From positions 39,706-103,705 of the forward strand of contig NZ_JYLN01000012.1 of the NCBI RefSeq assembly GCF_001439735.1: DNA of 64,000 nucleotides. Direction: 5' to 3'. The notes beneath the pieces are model-generated. The model did no database searches and was not told where the DNA came from. It was given only the letters and a program-made list of their open reading frames with translations. Positions 42,263-51,254 of the stretch are shown piece after piece. Made by a program: the position numbers and the translations under genes. This DNA is from Pseudomonas paralactis. Its GTDB lineage: Bacteria; Pseudomonadota; Gammaproteobacteria; Pseudomonadales; Pseudomonadaceae. How positions within the stretch are numbered: position 1 is the stretch's first letter; the number at the start of each line of letters is the position of its first letter.

Positions 42263-43722
42263 TGAACCCTCTTAACGGATTGATTCCCTGCATCATCTCC
42301 GGTGGTTCGGGCACGCGGCTGTGGCCGGTTTCGCGGCAGAACATGCCCAAGCCCTTTATGCGTATGCGCGACGACCAAAGCCTGCTGCAAAAGACCTTCC
42401 TGCGCGCCAGCCGCTTGCCCGGGGTGCAGAGCATTCTGACGGTGACCAACCGCGACCTGCTGTTTCGCACCCTCGACGACTACCGCGCGGTGAACATCCA
42501 GCGACTGGCCCTTGAACTGCTGCTGGAGCCGTTTGGCCGCAACACCGCCGCCGCCATTGCCGTGGCCGCCTTGCATGTGCAGGAGCATTTCGGCGCTGAG
42601 GCGCAGTTGCTGGTGATGCCCGCCGATCACCTGATCCTTGATGAGACGGCCTTTGCCCAAGCGGTGGAAAAAGCCCGTGCGCTGGCCGAGGCCGGGTACC
42701 TGGTGACCTTCGGCATCCAGCCTGACCGTGCCGAAACCGGCTTTGGCTACATCGAACAAGGCGCAGCGTTGGGTGCAGGGTTTCAGGTCCGGCGCTTTGT
42801 CGAAAAGCCCGACCTGGCCACCGCCCAAGGCTATCTGGATGGCGGCAAGCACCTGTGGAACGCCGGCATGTTCTGCTTCAAGGCGGCCAGCCTGTTGGAA
42901 GAATTGGCCAGCCACGCCCCGGCAGTCCTGGACGCCGCCAAGGCCGCGCTGGAGCACAGCCAGAGCCTGCACAACAGCAGCAGTCGCCAGCGTGAGCTGA
43001 GCCCGGAAGGCTTCGGTACCGCGCCGGACATCTCCATCGACGTGGCCCTGATGGAAAAATCCGCAAAGGTCGCGGTCGTGCCCTGCAATATCGGCTGGAG
43101 CGATATCGGCTCCTGGGAAGCGCTGCGCCAACTCACCCCCAGTGATGACAATGGCAACCAGATCAATGGCGAGGCGATCTTGCACGACGTGCATAACTGC
43201 TACATCGACTCGCCCAAGCGCGTACTCGGCGCCGTGGGCGTGCGTGACCTGATCATCGTCGACACCCCGGACGCCCTGTTGATCGCCGACGCGCATCGCA
43301 GCCAGGACGTGCGCCATATCGTCGCCGAACTCAAGCGCCAGAATCACCCGGCCTTCAGCCTGCATCGCACCGTCACCCGGCCCTGGGGCACCTACACCGT
43401 GCTGGAAGAAAGCACACGTTTCAAAATCAAGCGCATCGTGGTCAAGCCCAAAGGCTCGCTGTCTCTGCAAATGCACCATCACCGCAGCGAGCATTGGGTA
43501 GTGGTCAGCGGCGCAGCGATGATCACCAATGGCGAGCGCGAGATCCTGCTCAATATGAACGAGTCCACCTACATTCCCGCCGGGCACAAACACCGCCTGA
43601 CCAACCCCGGCATCATCGACCTGGTGATGATCGAGGTACAGAGCGGTGAGTACCTGGGTGAAGACGACATCGTGCGTTATGACGACATCTACGGCCGCGC
43701 GCCGGTGGAAGAGAAACCCTGA
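42262..43722 (+). CDS. bifunctional mannose-1-phosphate guanylyltransferase / mannose-6-phosphate isomerase (type II)
   Basis: 486 residues from the ATG at 42262 overlapping the previous stop. The N-terminal nucleotidyltransferase domain has SGGSGTRLWPVSRQNMPKPF and FVEKPD. The C-terminal cupin isomerase domain has RPWGTYTVLEES, SLQMHHHRSEHWVVVSG and NESTYIPAGHKHRL. AlgA/PslB/WbpW-type enzyme that makes GDP-mannose from mannose-6-phosphate in the cytoplasm, implying mannose (or a GDP-mannose derived sugar) in the polymer. Confidence 0.95.
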   Translation: MNPLNGLIPCIISGGSGTRLWPVSRQNMPKPFMRMRDDQSLLQKTFLRASRLPGVQSILTVTNRDLLFRTLDDYRAVNIQRLALELLLEPFGRNTAAAIAVAALHVQEHFGAEAQLLVMPADHLILDETAFAQAVEKARALAEAGYLVTFGIQPDRAETGFGYIEQGAALGAGFQVRRFVEKPDLATAQGYLDGGKHLWNAGMFCFKAASLLEELASHAPAVLDAAKAALEHSQSLHNSSSRQRELSPEGFGTAPDISIDVALMEKSAKVAVVPCNIGWSDIGSWEALRQLTPSDDNGNQINGEAILHDVHNCYIDSPKRVLGAVGVRDLIIVDTPDALLIADAHRSQDVRHIVAELKRQNHPAFSLHRTVTRPWGTYTVLEESTRFKIKRIVVKPKGSLSLQMHHHRSEHWVVVSGAAMITNGEREILLNMNESTYIPAGHKHRLTNPGIIDLVMIEVQSGEYLGEDDIVRYDDIYGRAPVEEKP

Positions 43723-44633
43723 TGCGCACGTCCCTGATCATCCCCACCCGCAACGCGGCGAGCCATCTGGACCGCCTGCTGCCGGCGCTGCGCATGCAAA
43801 CCCTGCAACCGGACGAAATGCTGGTGGTCGACAGCGCATCGAGCGATGACACCGTAGCGCGCTTTCGCGAGTTTGGCGCACGGGTGGAGGTGATTGATGC
43901 CCGCGACTTCAACCACGGCGGCACTCGGCGCTGGGCCAGTGAGCAGGTGGGCGGCGACGCCTTGATCGTCATGACCCAGGACGCGATCCCGGCCACGGCC
44001 GAAACCTTCGCCAACCTGATCAGCGAGCTGCAACTGGAGCCGCTCAATGGTGTGGCCTATGGACGGCAACTGCCGCACCCCGGCGCCGGGGTGCTGGGGG
44101 CGCAGTCGCGGCACTTCAATTACCCGGCGACCAGCCGCAGCAAAAGCCTGGCCGATGCACCGCACTTGGGCATCAAGACCTGCTTCAGCTCCGACTCGTT
44201 TTCGGTGTACCGGCGCAGCGCCCTGCAGGCGGTGGGCGGTTTCCCCCAGGATGTGATTGGCAGCGAAGACGCCTATGTCGCCGCCCGCATGGTGCTGGCC
44301 GGCTACCAGGTGCGCTACGCCGCCAGCGCGCAGGTGTATCACTCCCACGATTACCGCTTGCTGGAAGAGTTCAAGCGTTACTTCGATATCGGTGTGTTCT
44401 ACGGCCGCGAGCCGTGGATTCGCCAGGCGTTCGGCGACGCCGGCGGCGAAGGGAAACGTTATGTGCTGGCCGAACTGCGCGCATTGCGCGAGGCCAACGC
44501 GCTGCACCGTGCGCCGGAAGTGGTGGTGCGCAGTGCCTTTAAATTGCTGGGTTATCGCCTCGGCCACCTTGAACGCCACTTGCCCAACTCGCTTAAACGG
44601 CGCCTGGGCATGTTTTCCACCTACTGGACTTGA
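43722..44633 (+). CDS. family 2 glycosyltransferase (rhamnosyltransferase-like)
   Basis: 303 residues, GT-A fold. N-terminal SLIIPTRNAASHLDRLLPALRMQTLQPDEMLVVDSASSDDT gives the nucleotide-binding motif. The GIKTCFSSDSFSVYRRSALQAVGGFP and EDAYVAARM segments are the acceptor/metal regions of rhamnosyltransferase RfbN-type enzymes. TGATG overlap with the preceding gene. Adds one sugar to the lipid-linked unit at the inner face of the membrane; the donor sugar is not certain. Confidence 0.9.
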   Translation: MRTSLIIPTRNAASHLDRLLPALRMQTLQPDEMLVVDSASSDDTVARFREFGARVEVIDARDFNHGGTRRWASEQVGGDALIVMTQDAIPATAETFANLISELQLEPLNGVAYGRQLPHPGAGVLGAQSRHFNYPATSRSKSLADAPHLGIKTCFSSDSFSVYRRSALQAVGGFPQDVIGSEDAYVAARMVLAGYQVRYAASAQVYHSHDYRLLEEFKRYFDIGVFYGREPWIRQAFGDAGGEGKRYVLAELRALREANALHRAPEVVVRSAFKLLGYRLGHLERHLPNSLKRRLGMFSTYWT

Positions 44634-44639
44634 GCCGTC

Positions 44640-45455
44640 ATGAAGACTATCAACCGACGTTCCCGTCTTACCCTGCTCAGCCTCTTGAGTGCCTCAATCT
44701 GGCTGGCGGGTTGCTCGACCCCCGCACGGGTGCCGCTTCCTGACAACAATACGCTCAAGGCCGGCCATCAAGCGGCGCTGACCCTGGCCGACCTGCCACC
44801 GCCGCAGGTGCTGATCCAGAGCGGCGACTCGCTGCGGATCGTGCGCGATGCCCAGGAACCGGCGGCGGCCGATGACATGACCGTGTTCGTGGTGCGCCCC
44901 GACGGCGTGATCTCGCTGCCCAATATTGGCCGGGTCAAGGCCGCCTTGCGCACGCCCGAAGACCTGGGCAAGGAAATCACCGAGAAGTACAAGCGCATCT
45001 ACCGCGAACCTGCGGTGACGGTGAACATCGCCAGCGCACCGAGCAACAAGGTGTTTATCGGCGGTGCGGTGTCCAACCCGGCGTTTTTTGACCTGGCCGG
45101 CAACGTCAGCGTCGAGCAGGCGCTGCTCAGTTCCGGTGGTGTATTGCCCTCGGCGGATGCCTCCAACGTAGCCTTGCTGCGCACCGGGCCGGATGGCAAG
45201 TACAGGACGTACTTCATCAGCCTGGAGAGCATGTTGACCAACCCCAATCACCCGCGGGTGGCCCTGCAGCGCGGCGACTTGATCTTTGTGCCGCAGTCGG
45301 GCATCGGCGCGACGGTGGAGGCTGTGGATATGTACTTCACCAAGCTGTTTCCGATCAATAAAGGGATTGGTGTGGGCTTGAACTACGACCTAAACCAGAG
45401 TGACGTGAAAAATAGCGGCAACAACGTCGACTGTCGGGGTGGTACATGTTTTTAG
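44640..45455 (+). CDS. polysaccharide export lipoprotein (Wza/OPX family)
   Basis: 271 residues. Lipoprotein signal with LAGC (Cys at about 25). A Poly_export domain (VLIQSGDSLRIVRD ... FVVRPDGVISLPNIGRVKAALRTPEDLGKEITEKYKRIY) and a SLBB-type domain (VFIGGAVSNPAFFDLAGNVSVEQALLSSGGV) follow. It forms, with the next gene product, the periplasmic/outer-membrane export channel. The C-terminus (DCRGGTCF) lacks the long alpha-helical pore of E. coli Wza, so a separate outer-membrane partner may be needed. Confidence 0.9.
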   Translation: MKTINRRSRLTLLSLLSASIWLAGCSTPARVPLPDNNTLKAGHQAALTLADLPPPQVLIQSGDSLRIVRDAQEPAAADDMTVFVVRPDGVISLPNIGRVKAALRTPEDLGKEITEKYKRIYREPAVTVNIASAPSNKVFIGGAVSNPAFFDLAGNVSVEQALLSSGGVLPSADASNVALLRTGPDGKYRTYFISLESMLTNPNHPRVALQRGDLIFVPQSGIGATVEAVDMYFTKLFPINKGIGVGLNYDLNQSDVKNSGNNVDCRGGTCF

Positions 45456-45519
45456 TCATTAATGATCACACCCTTCCAACAAATAGAAGCTTTCACCTCC
45501 CCATCCATGGAGTGATCCT

Positions 45520-47499
45520 GTGATCGAAATCCGCTCTCTTCGCGACCTGCTGCGGCTGTTTTTCATCTACCGCCGCGAATTCAAACTGGCAGTGATCACC
45601 ACGATCGTCGTCGCGGTGCTGGGTGCCTTCCTGCTGCCGGCTCGCTACGAGTCCGACGCGCGCTTGCTGGTCAAGCCGGGGCGGGACAACACCACCTTGC
45701 CGATCGAAGCCGCCAACCGCCAGACGCTGATTGCCCCGAGTACCCAGCACGACCCGATTGTCGACGAAGAAAAAATGCTCACCGGCCGGCCCATCGTGCA
45801 TATCGTCGCCGAGCGCTATATGGCGATGACCTCCGAACCGCCGCAAGGCTTCTGGAAGGTCACCAAGTTCTACATCAAGAAGGGCCTTGGCGAAGTCATC
45901 AATGGCATACGCAGTGTGCTGCAGGCTGTGGGCCTTGCCGAGAAACAAAGCCCGCTGGAACGCCTGGCGACCTCGCTGGAGAAGAACTTCAAAGCCGGTC
46001 ACGAGCCAGGCTCTTCAGTGATCGAGATTTCCTTCACCTGGGACGACCCGGCGGTGGCGCAAAAAATCGTCGAGGAATGGGTCAACGCCTACCTTGAAGA
46101 GCGTGCCCGGATTCTTGGGCGCAAGAGCCTGCATACCTTTTATGAAACCGAACGCGCCAAGGTGGCGGAAAATATCCAAAGCTTGAAGGACCAGCTGCAA
46201 GGCCGCTTGAAGCAGATCGATTCGATCAGCGTCGATGCGCGCCTGAAAAACCTCACCAGCCAGATCGACCGTGTCACCGATGCCAAGGTCAGCGCCCAGA
46301 ACCAGATCTCGGGGATTCGCAGCCTCCTGGCCAACGCCAGCCAGCAGATCAAGAGCCAGCCGGCAGATGTGGTGACGATGCGCGAAACCAGCCTCAACCC
46401 CACTCAACTGGATCTCAAGCGCCAGCTCAATACGCTGCAAGTGGAACGCGCACGCCTGTTGCGCACCTACCTGCCCGGCACACCGCAGGTCAATCAGATC
46501 GAGCAGAACATCCGCGACCTGGAAGCGCTCAGCGCTCAGGAAGCCACGCGCCTGGAACGCTCGCAAAACACCGCGCCCAACAGCCTGGTGATCAACGTCA
46601 AACAGCAAGTGATCGACGCCCAATTGCAAGAGCGCAAACTGGCCGGGGAAATCGAGAACTACGACAAGACCCTCGCCGAGCTGCGCGACCAGCGTGACAA
46701 GGCGATGACCGATGAGCCGGAACTCAACAAGCTGAGCCAGCAACTGCGCGCCGCCGAAAAAAGCTACGCCTTGTACTCGGACAATCTGGAACAGGCGCGT
46801 ATCGATCACGAACTGGACAACAGCCAGATCAGCAACATCGCCCTGATCGAACACGCCACCCTGAACCCGTCACGTGTGTTTCCCAAGAGCCTGCTGATTC
46901 TGCTGTTCGCCATTCCCGCCGGCGTGGCCGTGGGCTTTTTGACCATCTATGTCCTGTACCTGCTGGACCAGCGCATCCACGACGGCACACGATTGCAGGA
47001 GATGTTCCAGGTGCCGCTGTGGAGCAGCATCCCCGATGTGCAAGACGCCACGCCGGCCGCCGTCACCGCCAGCCTCTATCGCCTGTACAGCCTGCTGCCC
47101 CTGGAGCGCATCGCCAGTGAAGGCTTTGCCCTGGGCCTGACCTCGGCGCGGCATGGCGAGGGCGTGACGTTTATCATCGAGCAGCTCAAGCGCCTGCTGG
47201 AAGAGCGTGGCCATCGCGTCTCGGTCGATGGGGTAAACGCGCCCACGGCGGGTGAAGTGCTGTTGCTGGACGCCTCGGCCTTGTCGTCCAACCCGCAGGC
47301 CTTCTTGACGCTGCGCCGTGCCGACCAGATCGTGCTGGTGATCGAAGCTCGCACCAGCACCGTACCGACCATCGAAAACGCGGTGTCGCTGCTGACCACC
47401 GCCTTCGGCAAGGTCGACGGCATGATCCTCAACCGTCGCCGCTTCGAAGTACCGGCCAAGGTCCTGGCGCGAATCAACAGCTGGCGCGGTGCGGCCTGA
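45520..47499 (+). CDS. Wzz/Wzc-type chain-length and export protein with degenerate kinase-like domain
   Basis: 659 residues from a GTG at 45520, with GGAG eight bases upstream. Wzz domain with membrane segments at about 20-40 and 456-482, and a long periplasmic coiled-coil (about 200-430, LKRQLNTLQVERARLLRTYLPGTP). The cytoplasmic tail (from about 505) has the BY-kinase fold, but the Walker A site reads TSARHGEGVTF, lacking the Lys-Thr/Ser pair. The Walker B-like strand EVLLLDASAL is kept, and no C-terminal tyrosine cluster exists. So it is likely a catalytically dead PCP co-polymerase that sets chain length together with Wza and Wzy. TGATG overlap with the next gene. Confidence 0.9.
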   Translation: MIEIRSLRDLLRLFFIYRREFKLAVITTIVVAVLGAFLLPARYESDARLLVKPGRDNTTLPIEAANRQTLIAPSTQHDPIVDEEKMLTGRPIVHIVAERYMAMTSEPPQGFWKVTKFYIKKGLGEVINGIRSVLQAVGLAEKQSPLERLATSLEKNFKAGHEPGSSVIEISFTWDDPAVAQKIVEEWVNAYLEERARILGRKSLHTFYETERAKVAENIQSLKDQLQGRLKQIDSISVDARLKNLTSQIDRVTDAKVSAQNQISGIRSLLANASQQIKSQPADVVTMRETSLNPTQLDLKRQLNTLQVERARLLRTYLPGTPQVNQIEQNIRDLEALSAQEATRLERSQNTAPNSLVINVKQQVIDAQLQERKLAGEIENYDKTLAELRDQRDKAMTDEPELNKLSQQLRAAEKSYALYSDNLEQARIDHELDNSQISNIALIEHATLNPSRVFPKSLLILLFAIPAGVAVGFLTIYVLYLLDQRIHDGTRLQEMFQVPLWSSIPDVQDATPAAVTASLYRLYSLLPLERIASEGFALGLTSARHGEGVTFIIEQLKRLLEERGHRVSVDGVNAPTAGEVLLLDASALSSNPQAFLTLRRADQIVLVIEARTSTVPTIENAVSLLTTAFGKVDGMILNRRRFEVPAKVLARINSWRGAA

Positions 47500-48680
47500 T
47501 GCGTATTGCATTGCTGGCTCCCCTGCCGCCGGAACAGACCGGGATCGCCGATTACGCCGCGCATCTGCGCAACGCGCTGATCGAACTGGGCCTTGAGGTG
47601 GTGACCCCCCTCGCGGGCTGCCAGGACCTGGCTGAACAGTTGCAACGCTTGCAAGCCTTTGACTGGCGCAGTGTGGACCTGGTCCATGCCGAACTGGGGG
47701 GTGGGCGCTTCGGTGAGTTCCAGGCGCTCAACTACCTGCGTCGAGCGCAACCGCAACTGCCTTTGACCGCCACCGTGCATGACCCGGAACGCTTGATCTG
47801 GCGCCGGGCCAAGCTGTTTTTCCCCTTGACCCTGCTCGAACGCCTGCCCCACCCGCTGCCGCAGGCTGCCGCGCTGTTGGCCGACCCGCTGACCTTGCAC
47901 GAAGAACGGCGCCTGGCCAAAGGTATGCGCCGGCTGATCACCCTCACCCGCCTGGGCGGCGACTGCCTGCGCCAACGCATGGGTCTGCGCCCGCAACAAG
48001 TGGCGGTGATTGCCCACGGCAACCTGCCCATCGCCCCCCAGGACATGCCGCCGCTTGCGCCGCTGCGTCTGCTGTATTTCGGTTTTATCTATCGCGGCAA
48101 GGGCATTGAGGACCTGCTCCAGGCCCTGGCCCAGTCACTGGCCGCCCACCCGCAATGCCGAGGCCAGGTGCGCCTGACCCTGGCCGGTGGCACCGCCCCG
48201 GAAATGACCTTCGACCCGGCCGGCAACTACCTCGACGGCCTGCGCCAGCAGATCAGCGCGCTGCACCTGGAGGATGTGGTGGACTGGCAGCTGGACCTGC
48301 CCTCGGCGCAGATCGCCGCGACGATCCAGGGGCACCATGTGATGGTGCTGCCCTACCGCGAGTCGAAAAAACTCGGTTTCCTGGGACAGATGCGGGGCAC
48401 CAGCGGCGCGCTGTCGTGGGCCAATGCTTGCGGGCGCGGGGTGATTACCTCCAATGCCCGTGCCTTTGCTGAAGAGGTGGCCGGCGGCAATGGCATCACC
48501 TATCAGCAGGGCGACATCGATTCCTTGAGCAGCGCCTTGAACCGCTTGATTCTCGACCCGCAACAGGCCCGGCAATGGGCTGCACGGGCCGGGGAAATCG
48601 GCCACCAACGCCAGTGGGCCACTACGGCCCAACGTTTTGCCGAATTATTTCGGGATGCTTGTGAGGAGCCGTTGCGATGA
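47499..48680 (+). CDS. family 4-type glycosyltransferase
   Basis: 393 residues, GT-B fold. N-terminal MRIALLAPLPPEQTGIADYAAHLRNAL and C-terminal RLLYFGFIYRGKGIEDLLQAL ... VMVLPYRESKKLGFLGQMRGTSGALSWANACGRGVITSNARAFAEEV. In place of the usual EGFGL this protein has a Gly-rich loop before the E(x7)E-like region. ATGA overlap with the next gene. The sugar donor is unknown. Confidence 0.87.
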   Translation: MRIALLAPLPPEQTGIADYAAHLRNALIELGLEVVTPLAGCQDLAEQLQRLQAFDWRSVDLVHAELGGGRFGEFQALNYLRRAQPQLPLTATVHDPERLIWRRAKLFFPLTLLERLPHPLPQAAALLADPLTLHEERRLAKGMRRLITLTRLGGDCLRQRMGLRPQQVAVIAHGNLPIAPQDMPPLAPLRLLYFGFIYRGKGIEDLLQALAQSLAAHPQCRGQVRLTLAGGTAPEMTFDPAGNYLDGLRQQISALHLEDVVDWQLDLPSAQIAATIQGHHVMVLPYRESKKLGFLGQMRGTSGALSWANACGRGVITSNARAFAEEVAGGNGITYQQGDIDSLSSALNRLILDPQQARQWAARAGEIGHQRQWATTAQRFAELFRDACEEPLR

Positions 48681-50017
48681 GTATTTCATCTGTTCGCCCG
48701 ATGTGGCGCTATCTGCCGCTGGTGCTGGCAATCGCCGTCGGTGGCGCTCTGCTGTCGAGTGAAAAAGTCGATGCACAGCCGGTGAACCTGGCCCCGGAGC
48801 GCGGCGTAGTCTGGAAGGATTTCCTTGGCGTGAACGCGCACTTTCTGTGGTTCACGCCCGAGCAGTACCGCCAGCAGATCAAGCAATACAAGAAGCTTGG
48901 GTTGCAATGGGTGCGGGTCGACCTGCACTGGGATCGCCTGGAGCCCGAAGAAGACGGTTATCAGCTCAGCACCTTCGATGAACTGGAGCGCACCCTGACC
49001 GCTGAAAAAATTCGCTCGGTGTTTTACCTGGTGGGCTCGGCGCCCTTTATCACCACCGCCCCCAAGGGCGCGAAGTTCCAGGACCAGTATCGCCCGCGGG
49101 ACCCCGAAATCTACGCGCTGCGCCTGGCACTCCTGGCCAAGCGCTACCCCAATATTGATGCCTGGCAGGTGTGGAACGAGCAGAACCTGCCGAACAACTG
49201 GCGCCCCAAAGTCGACGCCAAGGAGTACGGGCAATTGTTATTGGCCAGTCACCAGGCCCTGAACCTTGCCGCGCCCGGCAAACTGCAGGTCATGGGCGGC
49301 ATGGCGTACTACAGCCAAATGCCGCCGCGTGGCAAAACCCTGATGTTCGAAGCACTCGGCGCGCTGGGTGTGCAAAACCTGGGCATGGTCGCGGCCTATC
49401 ACCCTTATTCGATGACCCCGGAAACCGATGAGCCGGGCAAGAACGAAGTGCTGCTGCGCGGTGATCAACTCAACTCAATGCTGCACGGCGCCGGGATCAA
49501 GAACGTATGGGCCACCGAGTGGGGCTGGTCCAGCTACGCCGGCCCCAAGGAAATGCAGGACCTGATCGGTATCGACGGGCAGGCCGACTACACCTTGCGC
49601 CGCCTGGCGTTGATGGCGTCCCAGGACTATCAGAAGATTTTCCTGTTCGCGCTGTCCGACCTCGACCAACGCGCCTCGCCACGCGACCAGCACTACGGCC
49701 TGCTGAACCTGGACGGCGAACCGAAGCCGGTGTACACCGCCCTCGCCCGCTTCCTGGACATCACCGGCCCCTCCCTTAAACCCGGCACCACGCCGCAGCT
49801 TGAGGATGTGCCGGACAGTTTCTACAGCGTGGCCTGGACCCGCTCTGACGGAAAACACCTGCTGATGTATTGGAGTGCCAAAGGCAACACCATCAGCCTG
49901 CCGAACATCAAGCGCGCAGAACTGCTGGACCCGCTGACCGGAGCCCGGCAAACCCTGAGCGACGACAACGGTATTCGCCCAGCGGTGAAGCCGAGTTTGC
50001 AGATACTGGTGTGGTAG
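48677..50017 (+). CDS. GH39 family glycosidase, PslG-like
   Basis: 446 residues. N-terminal signal/anchor (MWRYLPLVLAIAVGGALLSS), then a (beta/alpha)8 glycosidase domain: FLGVNAHFLWF, VRVDLHWDRLEP, and the acid/base Glu in WQVWNEQNLPNNW. The nucleophile Glu is in VWATEWGWSS. A C-terminal beta-sandwich follows. PslG in P. aeruginosa is an endoglycosidase inside the Psl operon that trims or releases nascent polymer; the same periplasmic job is likely here. It probably acts on mannose-containing chains, given the GDP-mannose gene in the operon. Confidence 0.85.
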   Translation: MSISSVRPMWRYLPLVLAIAVGGALLSSEKVDAQPVNLAPERGVVWKDFLGVNAHFLWFTPEQYRQQIKQYKKLGLQWVRVDLHWDRLEPEEDGYQLSTFDELERTLTAEKIRSVFYLVGSAPFITTAPKGAKFQDQYRPRDPEIYALRLALLAKRYPNIDAWQVWNEQNLPNNWRPKVDAKEYGQLLLASHQALNLAAPGKLQVMGGMAYYSQMPPRGKTLMFEALGALGVQNLGMVAAYHPYSMTPETDEPGKNEVLLRGDQLNSMLHGAGIKNVWATEWGWSSYAGPKEMQDLIGIDGQADYTLRRLALMASQDYQKIFLFALSDLDQRASPRDQHYGLLNLDGEPKPVYTALARFLDITGPSLKPGTTPQLEDVPDSFYSVAWTRSDGKHLLMYWSAKGNTISLPNIKRAELLDPLTGARQTLSDDNGIRPAVKPSLQILVW

Positions 50018-50039
50018 CCCCGGGTATGGAGAGCTGTAC

Positions 50040-51254
50040 ATGAGAATCCTATGGATTGTGCCCTACCTGCCGTGGCCAACCACCAGCGGCGGCAAGACCC
50101 GCCAGTACCATTTGCTGCGCACCTTGAGTGAACGCGGACATCGCATCACGCTGCTGGCGCAATCGAAGACACCGGCCGATGACGCGGTGTACGCCGCCCT
50201 TGAACCGTTGCTCGAACGCCTGATCGTGGTGCCGCGCCGGCCACTGAAACACCCGATGACTCTGCTCGCGGGCGTATTCGCACCCTGGCCGCTGTTGACC
50301 ACGGTCAATGGCCTGTCGGCGCCGTTGCAGGCCCAATTTGCGCAACTGTTGAACGAACACTGGGACGTGATTCAAGTGGAACACAGCTACAGCCTGCAAC
50401 CGTTTCTGCGCACCTTGCAGCAACGCCAGCGCGCGTTTGTGCTGACCGAGCACAACCTGGAATCGAGCTTGGGCGGCGCCACTTATGACCGTTTTCCCAG
50501 GTGGGCCGCGCCTTTTGTGCAGTATGACCAATGGCGCTGCCGGCAATGGGAGCGCAAGGCGTTCGATGCCGCCGCCCATGTGATCGCGGTGACCGAGGCC
50601 GATGCCCAGGCCATGCGACCGTTGTCTGCAACGCCGGTGAGCGTGGTGGTCAATGGGGTCGACAGCCGTGCCTTCGCCCAGGTCAGTGCCGATGCGCTAA
50701 GCCAGCGTCTGTTGTTTGTCGGCAACTACGAATACGCCCCCAACCTGGACGCCGTGCAGTGGCTGCTTGAAGAGATCTTCCCCCGAGTCTGGCTGCGGTG
50801 CCCGACCGCGCGCCTGGCGGTGGCCGGTTACGGCTTGCCCGAACACTGGCGCGACCGCTGGCCGGATGAACGTGTCGAGTGGCTGGGGTTTGTTCCCGAT
50901 CTGTGCGACCTGCAACGGCGCTGCACCGGTTTTGTCGCCGCGTTGCGCCATGGCGGCGGCTCCAAGCTCAAGGTATTGGAGGCGATGGCCGCCGGCTTGC
51001 CGCTGGTCAGCACGGCCCAGGGAGTTTCCGGGTTGGCGGTGCAGCCACAGGCGCATTACCTGGCGGGCGAAAGCGCTGAGGCCCTGGCCGACGCCATCGT
51101 GCGCCTGCTGGATGAACCGCCGCTGGCCCGGCAACTGGCCGATGCAGCACGCGACTATGCGCGGCACTATCACGACTGGGCGGTGGCCGGTGACGAACTG
51201 GAGCACATCTACCACACCTTGCTCACTTCCAAGGAGTCTCAGCCATGCGCGTAG
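50040..51254 (+). CDS. family 4-type glycosyltransferase (second)
   Basis: 404 residues, GT-B fold: N-terminal MRILWIVPYLPWPTTSGGKTRQYHLLRTL, and a C-terminal GT4 domain with LLFVGNYEYAPNLDAVQWLLEEIFP, GFVPDLCDLQRRCTGFVAALRHGGGSKLKVLEAMAAGLPLVST. Its arrangement resembles the exopolysaccharide/sugar transferases of the PEP-CTERM/Stp2 type. A 22-base gap separates it from the GH39 gene, with GGAGAGC before the ATG. It overlaps the next gene by 10 bases. Confidence 0.9.
   Translation: MRILWIVPYLPWPTTSGGKTRQYHLLRTLSERGHRITLLAQSKTPADDAVYAALEPLLERLIVVPRRPLKHPMTLLAGVFAPWPLLTTVNGLSAPLQAQFAQLLNEHWDVIQVEHSYSLQPFLRTLQQRQRAFVLTEHNLESSLGGATYDRFPRWAAPFVQYDQWRCRQWERKAFDAAAHVIAVTEADAQAMRPLSATPVSVVVNGVDSRAFAQVSADALSQRLLFVGNYEYAPNLDAVQWLLEEIFPRVWLRCPTARLAVAGYGLPEHWRDRWPDERVEWLGFVPDLCDLQRRCTGFVAALRHGGGSKLKVLEAMAAGLPLVSTAQGVSGLAVQPQAHYLAGESAEALADAIVRLLDEPPLARQLADAARDYARHYHDWAVAGDELEHIYHTLLTSKESQPCA

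Noticed and set aside
42256..43593. 445-codon minus-strand frame opposite the GDP-mannose enzyme gene
   Set aside because: Mirror frame of a strongly conserved enzyme; composition typical of antisense shadows.
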